Source: Candidatus Accumulibacter similis
Lineage (GTDB): Bacteria; Pseudomonadota; Gammaproteobacteria; Burkholderiales; Rhodocyclaceae
NCBI GenBank assembly: GCA_013347225.1
Contig: CP054595.1
Span: 2,042,415-2,106,414 of the forward strand
Reading direction: 5' to 3'
Length of the DNA: 64,000 nt
This document shows, piece by piece, positions 50,093 to 59,242 of the stretch; within the stretch, counting starts at the first letter, position 1; the number at the start of each line of letters is the position of its first letter. The translations under genes were made by a program, and so were the position numbers. The notes beneath the pieces are model-generated. The model had not been told where the DNA came from and made no database searches. It was given only the letters and a program-made list of their open reading frames with translations.

Positions 50093-51343
50093 ATGGAACT
50101 GATCCACTCTGACCAGGTCTTCCGGGTCGCTGCCGGCAGCCAGCCCGACTACAACCGCGGCAACACCCTGATCCGCCTGCTGGGCATCCTCGAAAGGCAG
50201 CGCCTGGCCTGCGGCCGCGAACAGTACCTGAGCGAGACGCTGGAGTACCTCTTTCCCTTCGACTTCCTCGAACTCTACGGTCCGGCGGGGGGCGACGCCG
50301 ACCAGCTCGACGTCCGCCGCCAGGACAGCAAGCTCGACTTCCAGAAGCAGAACCTGCGCGACTTCCGCCTCGGCGATGTCGTCCTCTGCCGCGGCTATGC
50401 GGCAGCGGGCGGGCAGGTCGTCCCCTTCCTGCGCATCAGCTACCGCGCCGGTCCCGATTCGCTGCTCTCCCGGCTGTCGGGCGATCGTCTCGGCAGCCAT
50501 CTCAAGCTCTATCTGCGGGTCGGCACGAATCCCGTCGGCCAGGTCCTCGACGTCCCCTACGATCCGGCGAGCGAGCGCTATGCGCTCGAGCTCTGGAGCT
50601 TTCCGGCGGGCAACCTGCGGCAGCAAGTCGACGGCCGTGGGCGCGACGCGATCGACCGCGGCGAACTCGTCGTTCGCAACGACCTGATCCAGGGTACGCG
50701 CGACGATTTCGCGCGCGACGGGCTCAACGACCGCTACCTGGTCGAGGTGGCACCGAACCATGCGCTGCATCCGGTCCTGCCTCTGCACGTCGAATGTGCC
50801 TGGGCCGACGCCAGCGGCACCTTCTGGGATTCGCGCGGCGGCAGCAATCACCACTACGAGTTCAGCATGATCGTCCGCGGCTGGGAGAACTTCCTCGCCG
50901 CCGGCATCAGCCCCAACCCGCATGGCGGCGTCGGTTTCCTCGAGTACCGCAACCTGCTCTCGAACTACGGACGTTACGCCGGCCGCAACGAGCTCGGGCG
51001 CGATTTCGACGCTTGGAACTTCAACGCCCACGGCAACAAGAACCACGCCGCTGGCCGCGAGAACTTCTTCGCCGTCGATTACATGGACCTGCACATCCTC
51101 AAGCCCGAGTGCGGAATCGGCCTGCATCGCCACCGCGACAACCAGGAGGTGTTCCTGATGATGCAGGGGCGCGCCTACATGATCGTCGGCGACTGGACGC
51201 GGCGCCCGTGGCGCGAACGCGCCTTCGAACTGCGCACCCTGCGCGCCGGCCACTTCGCGATGCTCAAGGGCGGCCAGTTGCACGGGCTGATGAACCCGGG
51301 CGAGGAGGACATCTCGCTGTTCATGTTCGGCGGCTACGATTGA
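50093..51343 (+). CDS. Cupin-domain protein
   Basis: The protein has 416 aa, 9 bp after the preceding gene. The N-terminal 300 residues are an unrecognised domain with L-Y-L-R-V-G-T-N-P-V-G and EFSMIVRGWENFLAAGISPN. The C-terminal cupin (about 335-415) has GIGLHRHRDNQEVFLMMQGR and GGQLHGLMNPG, which give the expected His-His-Glu-His metal set. It is soluble, without signal peptide. Same layout as the upstream protein; likely works in the same pathway. Confidence 0.82.
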   Translation: MELIHSDQVFRVAAGSQPDYNRGNTLIRLLGILERQRLACGREQYLSETLEYLFPFDFLELYGPAGGDADQLDVRRQDSKLDFQKQNLRDFRLGDVVLCRGYAAAGGQVVPFLRISYRAGPDSLLSRLSGDRLGSHLKLYLRVGTNPVGQVLDVPYDPASERYALELWSFPAGNLRQQVDGRGRDAIDRGELVVRNDLIQGTRDDFARDGLNDRYLVEVAPNHALHPVLPLHVECAWADASGTFWDSRGGSNHHYEFSMIVRGWENFLAAGISPNPHGGVGFLEYRNLLSNYGRYAGRNELGRDFDAWNFNAHGNKNHAAGRENFFAVDYMDLHILKPECGIGLHRHRDNQEVFLMMQGRAYMIVGDWTRRPWRERAFELRTLRAGHFAMLKGGQLHGLMNPGEEDISLFMFGGYD

Positions 51344-51428
51344 CCGGCGCGGCCTCGTCGGTAGTCGACGGCCGCCGGCCATGCTCTGTCGCCGCATCGT
51401 GAATCGTGTCCGTGACCGGGAGCAACGA

Positions 51429-51971
51429 ATGCAGCCTGGCACCGATGAGCCTTTCGAGCGGATCAGCCGGCGCACGCGCAACCTCCTGCTGCGGGCCGGT
51501 CTGTCGACCGCAGAGGAGGTGATGGCCCGTCATCGCAGCCGGGACTTGCAGCGGCTGCCCGGTTTCGGCCGGCAGACGATCGCGGAGATCGAGAAGGTCT
51601 TCCCGGTCAGGCGGCTGCAGCAGCCGTACGCGACCGTCCAGCCCTACGTCACCGCCGATGGCTCGCTGATCCGCGAGCTGATGCACCCGGCAGTTCACGG
51701 CAACCGCAGGCAGAGCCTGGCCGAGGCCACCGTTGCCGCCGGCGCCGCCACCCTGCTGCACCGGCATCTGCGGACCGAGGAGATCTACCACGTCACGGCC
51801 GGCGAGGGCGAGATGATCCTGGGCGCCGAGTCGTTCCGCATCGGCCCCGGCGACACCATCTGCATCGCGCCCGGAACACCGCACCGCGTCCGCGCATCGA
51901 CCAGTGGCGCGCTGGTCCTGCTCTGCTGCTGCTCGCCCGCGTACGCGCATGCCGACACCGAGCTGCTCTGA
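51429..51971 (+). CDS. Small cupin protein with N-terminal RpoA-CTD-like helix-hairpin-helix domain
   Basis: The protein has 180 aa from ATG 51429, chosen because GGGAGCAACG precedes it; an upstream in-frame ATG at 51381 lacks a site. Residues about 10-60 resemble the RNA polymerase alpha C-terminal domain (LLLRAGLSTAEEVMARHRSR, L-P-G-F-G-R-Q-T-I-A-E-I). Residues about 90-165 are a cupin with LLHRHLRTEEIYHVTAGEGE and G-T-P-H-R-V-R. The combination suggests a sensor that binds DNA or RNA polymerase in response to a cupin ligand and might regulate the cluster; that is inference. Confidence 0.8.
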   Translation: MQPGTDEPFERISRRTRNLLLRAGLSTAEEVMARHRSRDLQRLPGFGRQTIAEIEKVFPVRRLQQPYATVQPYVTADGSLIRELMHPAVHGNRRQSLAEATVAAGAATLLHRHLRTEEIYHVTAGEGEMILGAESFRIGPGDTICIAPGTPHRVRASTSGALVLLCCCSPAYAHADTELL

Positions 51972-52749
51972 TGTCCGGGCCGTGCTTGCTCCGGGGTCGG
52001 GCTTTCGGACTGGCGCTGTCCTTTCGGCAACCCCGAGTTAAATCCCGCGCGGCCGTCTGACAGCTTGTGGTGCTCGTCCATCTGGCTCCGGAGCCCCGCC
52101 GATGCCATCTTCCTTGCCATTGTCGACGCGCAACTGGCGGACACCGTCGTCGCCTTTGCCCGATGGGCGGAGGGGCAGCCCGTGCAGTGCCGGCCTTCCG
52201 GACGACCGGTGGTCGCGAGCGACCGAACTTGCCTGGCGGTGCGCCATCGCCTCGGCGCCGGTCGGCCTGCGGCTCGACCACACACCAGCCGGAAGCGCCG
52301 GCTGGCCGCCAGCGCCAGCGGCCCGGCCAAAAGGGCGCGCAGCACACCGCATCCTGCGGGCTTCGTCGAACTCAACGCCGGTCCGCCGCTCGCCCCACCC
52401 CCTTTCAGCCTCCGCCTGTCTCACCGACACGGGCACGCGCTGGGATCGAGCTGCCGCAAGTGGCGAGCAGGGACAGCGCCGGGATCACCCACAGCCTGTG
52501 GCAGAGACGGTCTTGATCGCGCCGAGCGCGCGCCTGCGCGCTTTGGTGGATGCCATGCAACCATACCGAGGCCCGGATTCGTGCCGACCCTTCGCCAGCG
52601 AGACGCAAGCGCAGCCGAACGGAGTCGCTTTGCAAACGGCTCTCGCTGCTCGCTCGCGCGGGACGAATGCCCTCCTGGCGTTCTGTCGGTGGCGGGTGCC
52701 GCGCCGCACTCCCTGTCACCGCGGTACCTACAGATTTGCTGAAAGGACG
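51972..52749. other. Stretch without a supported gene
   Basis: These 778 bp lie between the HhH-cupin gene and the converging 212-aa gene. Several frames are open on both strands, as is usual at this GC content, but their translations are rich in R, P, A and S without family pattern, and none has a good start site. It may be decayed sequence. No RNA, repeat array or insertion sequence recognised. Confidence 0.5.
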
Positions 52750-53388
52750 CTAGGAATCAATGTCTTGGAGCAGAGCAAGCAGATCGCTCGCCAGTGGAGA
52801 CCAGGCGAGGATCGGATGTCCGCCATACGTATCGGTCTCGGGCAGCAGCAGGCCCAATGACACCAGACCACCGGCGATCACTCCCTCCGCCGAGTGCAGG
52901 GCGATCCACAAGGTGTCTTCGTCTTGGCAGCTTGCGTCGCCAATTCCAATGTGGCCATAACGGGCGGTCTTGAGCAGGAATTCCGCCTCTTCGGCCGAAA
53001 CATCACGCAACACGCGCCCGAGAGCCGTCGCGTCCTCAGTTGCGGTCGTGGCGGTTCGGACCCCGTTGGCGATTGAACGGCGGAGGTATGCAATCTTCTT
53101 CTCACTGGTGGTGTGCAGGAGAGCCAGGATTGCCTCACTGATCAGTTTGTACTGCGAGTCCGTAAGAGCGTGAAGGGCGTCCGCGTGTTGTCGCAACGTT
53201 GCGTCGATGCTGGCGAATGCATCGTTGATCCGCCGGTGATGGCGTTGACTTGCCAGAGTATTCGAGAGGATTGGCAGGAGCAGCCCCGGGAGTCCTCCAA
53301 ATGCACCAATGGCTGTCAGCGCGCTTTCGACGATCGGGTGCGCGGCCGCCTCCTCAAGGCGAGTCGGTGGTTTCAGCGAGGACGGCAT
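52750..53388 (-). CDS. Hypothetical protein with amphipathic/hydrophobic N-terminal segment
   Basis: The protein has 212 aa from ATG 53388. I do not recognise a family. A hydrophobic stretch (AIGAFGGLPGLLLPILSNTL, about 26-45) could insert in a membrane. A helical, likely coiled-coil part follows (INDAFASIDATLRQHADALH), and then an alpha/beta end with GVIAGGLVSLGLLLP. Base composition is slightly lower in GC than the neighbours. Isolated between a gene-free stretch and the metal-efflux operon. Confidence 0.68.
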   Translation of the reverse strand: MPSSLKPPTRLEEAAAHPIVESALTAIGAFGGLPGLLLPILSNTLASQRHHRRINDAFASIDATLRQHADALHALTDSQYKLISEAILALLHTTSEKKIAYLRRSIANGVRTATTATEDATALGRVLRDVSAEEAEFLLKTARYGHIGIGDASCQDEDTLWIALHSAEGVIAGGLVSLGLLLPETDTYGGHPILAWSPLASDLLALLQDIDS

Positions 53389-53599
53389 GGGGTTGGCCTT
53401 CTACGATCAGCGAATGGTGTTTGCAAGTGTAGCAAATCCTCACGCTTGGTTTGCGCGTCTGTACTGCCCGAACCTTGCCCTCTCTCCGAAGGATGGGAAA
53501 TCCAACCCGCCCTCAGACAGTATGGTTGGTGTTGCGCGCAGCGTCGCGGCAGCGGCAGCGCGACCGGGTGTTCACCGAGCGTGGCCAACCGCCCGCGGC

Positions 53600-54037
53600 T
53601 CAGTGACGGGCAAACACCTTCGCCTTGCCGTCGCTGCCGACCAGGAGCACATCGTACGGTTCCTTCCGCGCGCTCTCCATGCCGGGTGAACCACCGGGCA
53701 TGCCGGGCGCAGCAAGGCCGACGGCCTTCGGCTTCTCCCGCAGCAGGCGCTGCACGTCGGTGGCCGGCACATGACCTTCGATCAGGTAGTTGCCGACCTT
53801 CGCCGTGTGGCATGAGCCGTAGCGCTCGGGCATGCCGAGCCTGGCGCGGGTCGTCGGTACGTCCTCGACGTTGATCGATTTCACCCGGAAGCCGTTGTCG
53901 GTCATGTGCTTTTCCCATTCCGTGCAACAGCTGCAATACGGGCTCTTGTAGACCTCGACTTCGGGCAGATCGGCGGCGCCGAGGGGCGTGCTTGCGAGGG
54001 TGGCGGTGGCGAGCAGGGCGGCAAGGATTGCTTTCAT
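53600..54037 (-). CDS. DUF411 periplasmic metal-associated protein
   Basis: The protein has 145 aa from ATG 54037, with GAGGAAT upstream. A signal peptide (about 1-22) is followed by YKSPYCSCCTEWEKHM, the Cys-rich DUF411 motif, then C-H-T, EGHVPATDVQRLL and the hallmark AAPGMPGGSPGME. DUF411 proteins recur beside copper and other heavy-metal efflux genes and may bind the metal. It is the last gene of the minus-strand RND operon, 10 bp after the preceding stop. Confidence 0.9.
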   Translation of the reverse strand: MKAILAALLATATLASTPLGAADLPEVEVYKSPYCSCCTEWEKHMTDNGFRVKSINVEDVPTTRARLGMPERYGSCHTAKVGNYLIEGHVPATDVQRLLREKPKAVGLAAPGMPGGSPGMESARKEPYDVLLVGSDGKAKVFARH

Positions 54038-54047
54038 CGTGGATTCC

Positions 54048-54437
54048 TCAGCGCTGCGCAGGGGTGTCATCGAGTGCGAAGCGCAGCGTCTTCGGCGGCT
54101 TCCCCGGGATGTTGAGTGCGGCGACCACCTTGGCGCCCTTGAGGTCGAAGGTACCCTTCGCCTCGAAACGGTTGTTGCCGGCCGGTGCGAGTGCGACCTC
54201 GGTCTTCTTGCCGCCGGCGAGCAGCGTCAGCCTGGCCGATCCGGCAGCCGTCGACAGCGGGGTGCCGTGTTCGGTGACATGGATGGTCAGGGTGTCACTG
54301 CGGGCGACGAGTTCTGCCTGGTAGTGCCCGGCATCGGCGACGACGCCGCCGAAGCGTGGCTTGCCATGGTCCTCGTGGGCGACCGTGGCGGTGGCCGCGA
54401 CAAGCGCGGCGAAGGCGATGGCAAGCGGTATCTTCAT
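54048..54437 (-). CDS. Small periplasmic protein of the metal-efflux operon
   Basis: The protein has 129 aa. A signal peptide is followed at once by A-H-E-D-H-G-K-P, a His-rich start like that of the adaptor in the same operon and plausible as a metal site. The rest is a compact beta domain (LTIHVTEHGTPLSTAAGSA, NRFEAKGTFDLKGAKVVAAL), with no recognised family. It lies 35 bp after the RND gene, with GGAG before the start, and 10 bp before DUF411. Likely a metal-handling accessory. Confidence 0.82.
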   Translation of the reverse strand: MKIPLAIAFAALVAATATVAHEDHGKPRFGGVVADAGHYQAELVARSDTLTIHVTEHGTPLSTAAGSARLTLLAGGKKTEVALAPAGNNRFEAKGTFDLKGAKVVAALNIPGKPPKTLRFALDDTPAQR

Positions 54438-54472
54438 GGTGAGGCTCCTTTCGTCGGGAAGTTCGCAGGCTT

Positions 54473-57400
54473 TCACAATGTTTCGCCCTGATGCGATTCG
54501 AGCAGCTGGCCGAGCGGCTTCTCGCCGAAGGCGAGGAACAGCGCCGGCGTCACGAAGGCGTCGAGCAGGGTGGAGGAAATCAGGCCGGAGAAGATGACGA
54601 CGGCCACCGGGTGGAGGATCTCGGTGCCCGGCGCCTCGGCCTCGAAGAGCAGCGGCGCCAGCGCGAAGGCGGCGACCAGCGCCGTCATCAGCACCGGCGT
54701 CAGGCGCTCCAGCGAGCCCCGGATGACCAGCTGGAGGCCGAAGGTCTCGCCTTCGAAGCGAACCAGGTTGGCGTAGTGCGAGAGCTTGAGGATGCCGTTG
54801 CGGGTGGCGATGCCGGCGAGCGTGATGAAGCCGATCAGCGTTGCGATGGAAAGTGGCTGGCCCGAGAGCCACAGGCCGATGACGCTGCCGATCAGTGCCA
54901 GTGGCACGTTGGCGATCACCAGTGCGGCGAGGATGGCCGAGCGGTAGCGGCTGTAGAGGACGATGAAGATCAGGCCGAGCGAGATCAGCGCCAGCACGCC
55001 GATGATGCGCGCCGCCTCTTCCTGCGCGCGGAACTGCCCGTCGATGGTGATGAAGTAGCCCGACGGCAGCTTCGTCTCGACGATGACGCGGCGCACGTCG
55101 TCGACCACGTCGGAGAGCGGGCGGCCCTGCGCGTTGGCCGAGACGACGATGCGCCTGCGGCCGTTGTCGCGGCTGATCTGGTTCGGCCCGTCGCCGTCCT
55201 CGATGGTCGTCACGCGCGCGAGCGGCACGCGGCCGTTCGGCGTCTCGATCATCAGGTTGGCGAGTCCCGAGAGCGCGCGCGCCTCTTCGGGCAGACGCAG
55301 CACCAGCGCGAAGCGGCGCGCGCCCTCGATCACCTGGCCGAGCTGCTCGCCACCGATCAGCGTCTGCAGTTGTCGCAGCAGGGCGGAAGGCGATACACCG
55401 TACTGTTCGGCGCGCGCGTAGTCGATGCGCACCTTGATCTGCGGCGCCAGTACCTGCTTTTCCAGCTCGAGGTCGGCGAGCCCCGGGATCGTCGCCAGCC
55501 GGTCGCGCAGCGCTGCGCCTTCGCCGCGCAGCACGTCGAGATCGTCGCCGACGATGCGGATGGCGATCTGCGCCCGCACTCCGGAGAGCATGTGGTCGAT
55601 GCGGTGCGAGATCGGCTGGCCGATGCTGACCGTAGCCGGCAACGAAGCGAGCCGCGCGCGCAGGTCGGCGTGGATCTGCGATGGCGGACGGCCGGGCTTG
55701 AGGCGCATGTCGAGCTCGGAGACGTGTACGCCCTCGGCGTGCTCGTCGAGTTCGGCGCGGCCCGAGCGGCGTCCGACGTAGGTCACTTCCGGCACCTCGC
55801 GCGCGAGCCGCTCGGCGAGCGTGCCGATCTTCACCGATTCGGCGAGCGTGATGCCCGGGTTGAGGCGCAGGCCGACGAAGGCGGCGCCCTCGTTGAAGGG
55901 GGGCAGGAAGGTGGTGGCGAAGAAGGGGACGCTCGCCGCCGCCAGCAGGGCAGCGACGGCAGCGGTACCGATGACCCGCTTGCGCTGCGCCAGCGCCGTT
56001 TCCAGCCAGCGTCGGTAGTGCGACTTCAGCCAGGCGACGAAGCGCGTATCGCCATGCATCGACGCCTCGCCATGGCGCAGCAGGTACCAGGCCAGCACCG
56101 GTGTCAGCGTGATCGAGACGACGAGGCTGGCGAGGATCGCCGTCAGGTAGGCGACGCCGAGCGGGATGAAGAAGCGGCCCTCGAGTCCGGGCAGGGCGAA
56201 GAGCGGCACGAAGACGAGGGCGATGATCAGCGTCGACACGACGATTCCCGAGCGCACCTCGTTCGAGGCGTTGACGATCACCCGCAGCGGGGGTTCCGGT
56301 GCCGGCTTCTGGCGGTTCTGGCGCAAGCGGCGGATGATGTTCTCGAGGTCGACGACCGCGTCGTCGACCAGTTCACCGATGGCGATGGCCAGCCCGCCGA
56401 GCGTCATCGTATTGATCGACAGCCCGAAGTAGCGGAACACCAGCGCCGCGGTGAGGATCGAGACGGGGATCGCGGTCAGCGAGATCAGTGTCGCGCGCAG
56501 GTTGCCGAGGAAGAGATGGAGCACGGCGGCGACGAAGACGGCGGCGGCGGCCAGCTTCAACTCGAGGTTGCGGATGCTGGCCTCGATGAAGTCGGCCTGG
56601 CGGAAGGTGACGCGCGGCGCCGCCATGCCAACCGGCAATCCGCCCTTCAGCTCGGCGAGCGCCGCTTCAACCTGCCGCGTCAACGCGACGGTGTCGGCGG
56701 CCGGCTGTTTCTGCACCGAGAGGATCACCGCCGGCTGGCCGTTGAGGCCCGCGTCGCCGCGTCTGATCGCCGGCGCGAAGCCGACCGACGCCACCTGCGC
56801 GAGCAGGATCGGCTGGCCGTTCCTGGCCGTCAGCGGCAGGCGCTGCAGGTCTTCCAGCCGGCTGGTACGGCCGAGGTTGCGGATCAGGTATTCGCGCGAG
56901 TTGAGTTCGAGGAAACCGCCGCTGGTGTTTGCCGCGAAGCCGCGCAGCGCCTCATCGACCTGGTCGAGCGTGATGCCGAGCGCGGCCATGCGCACGGTGT
57001 CCGGCTGCACCTGGAACTGGCGCACCTCGCCGCCGATCGGGATGACCTGGGCGACGCCGGGGATCGTCAGGAGGCGCGGACGCAGCACCCAGTCGGCGTA
57101 CTCGCGAGCCGCCATCGCCGGCCGCTGCGCGGCACCTGCCGCGGGCTCGATCGCTGCCGCGGTAGGCGCAGTGATGGGGATCGCGATGAGCAGGATCTCG
57201 CCCATGATCGACGCCACCGGCCCCATGTGCGGCACCACGCCTGGCGGCAACTGCGACTGAATCAGCGACAGGCGCTCGGTGATCATCTGCCGCGCAAGGT
57301 AGATCTCGACCTCCCAGTCGAACTGCACGTAGACGATCGACAGCCCGGCCGACGACACCGAGCGCACCGCGGCGACGCCGGCCATGCCGTTCATTGCCGT

Positions 57401-57610
57401 CTCGATCGGGAAGGTTATCAGTGCCTCGACTTCCTCCGGCGCCATGCCGCCTGCTTCGGTCATCAGCGTGACGGTCGGCTTGTTCAGGTCGGGGAAGACG
57501 TCGACCGGCGTCTTCTGCACGACCAGCGCGCCATAGAGGATGAGGACGATGGCCGCCGCCAGTACCAGCAGGCGTTGCGACAGGCTCTTTTCGACGATGG
57601 TCCTGAACAT
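54473..57610 (-). CDS. RND efflux pump, CusA/CzcA (heavy-metal) family
   Basis: The protein has 1045 aa, the full RND length, with twelve membrane helices and two large periplasmic loops. It begins with the typical N-terminus (helix 1, then K-T-P-V-D-V-F-P-D-L-N-K-P). The transmembrane-4 segment reads AIAIGELVDDAVVDLENIIR (about 400-420), carrying the acidic residues used for proton transfer but differing from the DFGxxVDG of classical CzcA. It pumps a metal cation with the adaptor and TolC-like protein. The metal cannot be read from sequence; DUF411 and His-rich partners favour copper/silver or a divalent cation. It starts 7 bp after the adaptor stop. Confidence 0.92.
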   Translation of the reverse strand: MFRTIVEKSLSQRLLVLAAAIVLILYGALVVQKTPVDVFPDLNKPTVTLMTEAGGMAPEEVEALITFPIETAMNGMAGVAAVRSVSSAGLSIVYVQFDWEVEIYLARQMITERLSLIQSQLPPGVVPHMGPVASIMGEILLIAIPITAPTAAAIEPAAGAAQRPAMAAREYADWVLRPRLLTIPGVAQVIPIGGEVRQFQVQPDTVRMAALGITLDQVDEALRGFAANTSGGFLELNSREYLIRNLGRTSRLEDLQRLPLTARNGQPILLAQVASVGFAPAIRRGDAGLNGQPAVILSVQKQPAADTVALTRQVEAALAELKGGLPVGMAAPRVTFRQADFIEASIRNLELKLAAAAVFVAAVLHLFLGNLRATLISLTAIPVSILTAALVFRYFGLSINTMTLGGLAIAIGELVDDAVVDLENIIRRLRQNRQKPAPEPPLRVIVNASNEVRSGIVVSTLIIALVFVPLFALPGLEGRFFIPLGVAYLTAILASLVVSITLTPVLAWYLLRHGEASMHGDTRFVAWLKSHYRRWLETALAQRKRVIGTAAVAALLAAASVPFFATTFLPPFNEGAAFVGLRLNPGITLAESVKIGTLAERLAREVPEVTYVGRRSGRAELDEHAEGVHVSELDMRLKPGRPPSQIHADLRARLASLPATVSIGQPISHRIDHMLSGVRAQIAIRIVGDDLDVLRGEGAALRDRLATIPGLADLELEKQVLAPQIKVRIDYARAEQYGVSPSALLRQLQTLIGGEQLGQVIEGARRFALVLRLPEEARALSGLANLMIETPNGRVPLARVTTIEDGDGPNQISRDNGRRRIVVSANAQGRPLSDVVDDVRRVIVETKLPSGYFITIDGQFRAQEEAARIIGVLALISLGLIFIVLYSRYRSAILAALVIANVPLALIGSVIGLWLSGQPLSIATLIGFITLAGIATRNGILKLSHYANLVRFEGETFGLQLVIRGSLERLTPVLMTALVAAFALAPLLFEAEAPGTEILHPVAVVIFSGLISSTLLDAFVTPALFLAFGEKPLGQLLESHQGETL

Positions 57611-57617
57611 GGCGTTC

Positions 57618-58745
57618 TCAGCGCACCTGATTGAGCAGGGCCGCGCCCTGGACGACGACGCGCACGCCGGCCTCGAGCCCGCCGACGACGGCGACGCGCG
57701 TCCCGTCGAGCGGCTGCGTGCGTACCGGGCGCGGTGCGAAGCGTTCGGCGCTCGTCTTCACCCAGACGATTTCCTGGTTGGCGGAGTTCTTCACGACCGC
57801 CGCAGCCGGCAGCGGCACGCCCTGAATCGGCGAGCGCGTCTGGGCGATCACCCGCAGTGGCTGGTTCAGTGCCAGCGTTGCCGTGCCGCCGTCGACACGG
57901 AAGAGCAGCGGGATCGCCTGCTCGCGCAGCGAGCGGCCGGCGCCGACGAAGGTCAGCAGCACCTCCTGACCCGGTCCGGCACTCCCGTAGGCGCCGGCAA
58001 TCTCGGCGGCGAGCCGCGGGTCGTAGGCCAGCGCCTCGACGCGCAGGTTGGCCGGGTCGACGATCTCGAACAGCAGTTCCCGCGCCTCGACCACCTGACC
58101 GGCAACCACGCTGGCCGAGGCGACGACGCCAGCAACTGGCGCTCGCAGATCCTCGGGCTGCGAGAGGCTCCTGGCGATGGCGGCGAGGCGCTCGCGCAGG
58201 CTCTGCACGTCGGCCTCGGCGACATCGACATCCTTGCGCGCAACGGTCGCTTCCAGCTCGCGCAGTCGTGCCAGCCGCCTTTCGGCGACGCCGAGCGCCG
58301 CGCGCAGTTCGGCGGCCTGCGCCCTCTGCCCGCCCAGTTCGAGGGGAGAGACGGCCGGATGGACGCGGGCGAGCAGCTCTCCCTTCTTCACTGCCTTGCC
58401 GAGCGACGGAATGCCTCCGGCCGGCGCTTCGACGCGGCCGGTGTTCATCGCTTGCACACGGCCGCCGCTACCCGGATCGAGCACCACCTTGCCGGCGAGT
58501 TCGACGGTCACGGGATGCTCGCCGCTCCGGGTGAGCTGCGTGCGCAGTGCGAGCTGGCGCTGGGTCGTCTTGGGCAGGAAGACGTTGCCGTCGGCAAGTC
58601 GTTGCGGGCCGTCGCCGCGGGTCAGCGCGGGCGCCGGCTCGTCACCGTGAACGTGGCCCTCGTGCGCCAGACCGGCGCTGGCGACCAGGCCGGCGGCGAA
58701 GAGCAGTGGCTGGAGCGTGCGTTGCAGAAGTGTCGTGGCGTTCAT
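57618..58745 (-). CDS. RND periplasmic adaptor (membrane fusion protein), His-rich N-terminus
   Basis: The protein has 375 aa. A signal peptide ends in G-L-A, then HEGHVHGDE, a likely metal site. The usual barrel, lipoyl and hairpin order follows: V-E-A-P-A-G-G-I-P-S-L-G-K (lipoyl half), a coiled-coil hairpin (about 140-210, E-L-R-A-A-L-G-V-A-E-R-R-L), and the second lipoyl half LRAPVAGVVASASVVAGQVV. It joins the RND pump to the outer-membrane channel. Its start overlaps the preceding small gene by ATGA. Confidence 0.92.
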   Translation of the reverse strand: MNATTLLQRTLQPLLFAAGLVASAGLAHEGHVHGDEPAPALTRGDGPQRLADGNVFLPKTTQRQLALRTQLTRSGEHPVTVELAGKVVLDPGSGGRVQAMNTGRVEAPAGGIPSLGKAVKKGELLARVHPAVSPLELGGQRAQAAELRAALGVAERRLARLRELEATVARKDVDVAEADVQSLRERLAAIARSLSQPEDLRAPVAGVVASASVVAGQVVEARELLFEIVDPANLRVEALAYDPRLAAEIAGAYGSAGPGQEVLLTFVGAGRSLREQAIPLLFRVDGGTATLALNQPLRVIAQTRSPIQGVPLPAAAVVKNSANQEIVWVKTSAERFAPRPVRTQPLDGTRVAVVGGLEAGVRVVVQGAALLNQVR

Positions 58746-59242
58746 GCGGCTTCTCCCTTGCGCCGGCGCAGCCGGACGGCCACGACGGCGCCGAGCAGCG
58801 TCAATGTCGCGGCGATGCCGATCTCCTTGATGCCGATTCCGGCCGCTATGGCGCCGGTCGCGGCGGAATCGCCGACGACGAGGTCGGTCGCGAGCAGGTC
58901 GCTTTGCTCGCCAGCGGTGACGGTGATCGTCAGTGGGTAGGTGGCCGCTGCGGCGAAAGGGGTGGCGTCGAGCGTGTACGTTCCGTCGGCCTGGGCCTCG
59001 GCAATGCGGATGTGGCCGGCGAAGTCGATCTCGATCCGCGCGCCGGTGATGGGCTCGTTGCTCGCCCAGTCGTCGAGCGTCAGCGTCAGGCGACCGCCAT
59101 CGATGCGGCCGACCAGTTCGAACAACTCGCTGTGTGCCTCGAAGGAGGGGCGAGCCGCCTCGGTGGCTGATGCCGGCGGCGACGGGAGGAACAGTGCGGC
59201 CGCGCAGACGGAGGCGGCGATGGCGTGTCGCAGGGGGTTCAT
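58742..59242 (-). CDS. Small membrane-anchored periplasmic protein of the efflux operon
   Basis: The protein has 166 aa. A signal peptide (about 1-27), an Ig/FixH-like beta domain (RLTLTLDDWASNEPITGARI, D-G-T-Y-T-L-D-A-T-P-F), and a C-terminal membrane helix (about 138-158) followed by R-L-R-R-R-K-G. It overlaps both neighbours by four bases, so it is made in step with the TolC-like protein and the adaptor. Function unknown; similar small proteins occur in related efflux operons. Confidence 0.85.
   Translation of the reverse strand: MNPLRHAIAASVCAAALFLPSPPASATEAARPSFEAHSELFELVGRIDGGRLTLTLDDWASNEPITGARIEIDFAGHIRIAEAQADGTYTLDATPFAAAATYPLTITVTAGEQSDLLATDLVVGDSAATGAIAAGIGIKEIGIAATLTLLGAVVAVRLRRRKGEAA

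Noticed and set aside
52102..52860. Plus-strand open frame of about 250 codons in the gene-poor stretch
   Set aside because: Composition is S/R/P/A-rich with no conserved pattern and it runs into the antisense of a better gene at 52750.
54491..57634. Very long open frame on the plus strand opposite the RND pump gene
   Set aside because: Its translation is rich in R, D, E, Q and H with no family pattern; it is the mirror of the RND gene caused by high GC in codon position three.
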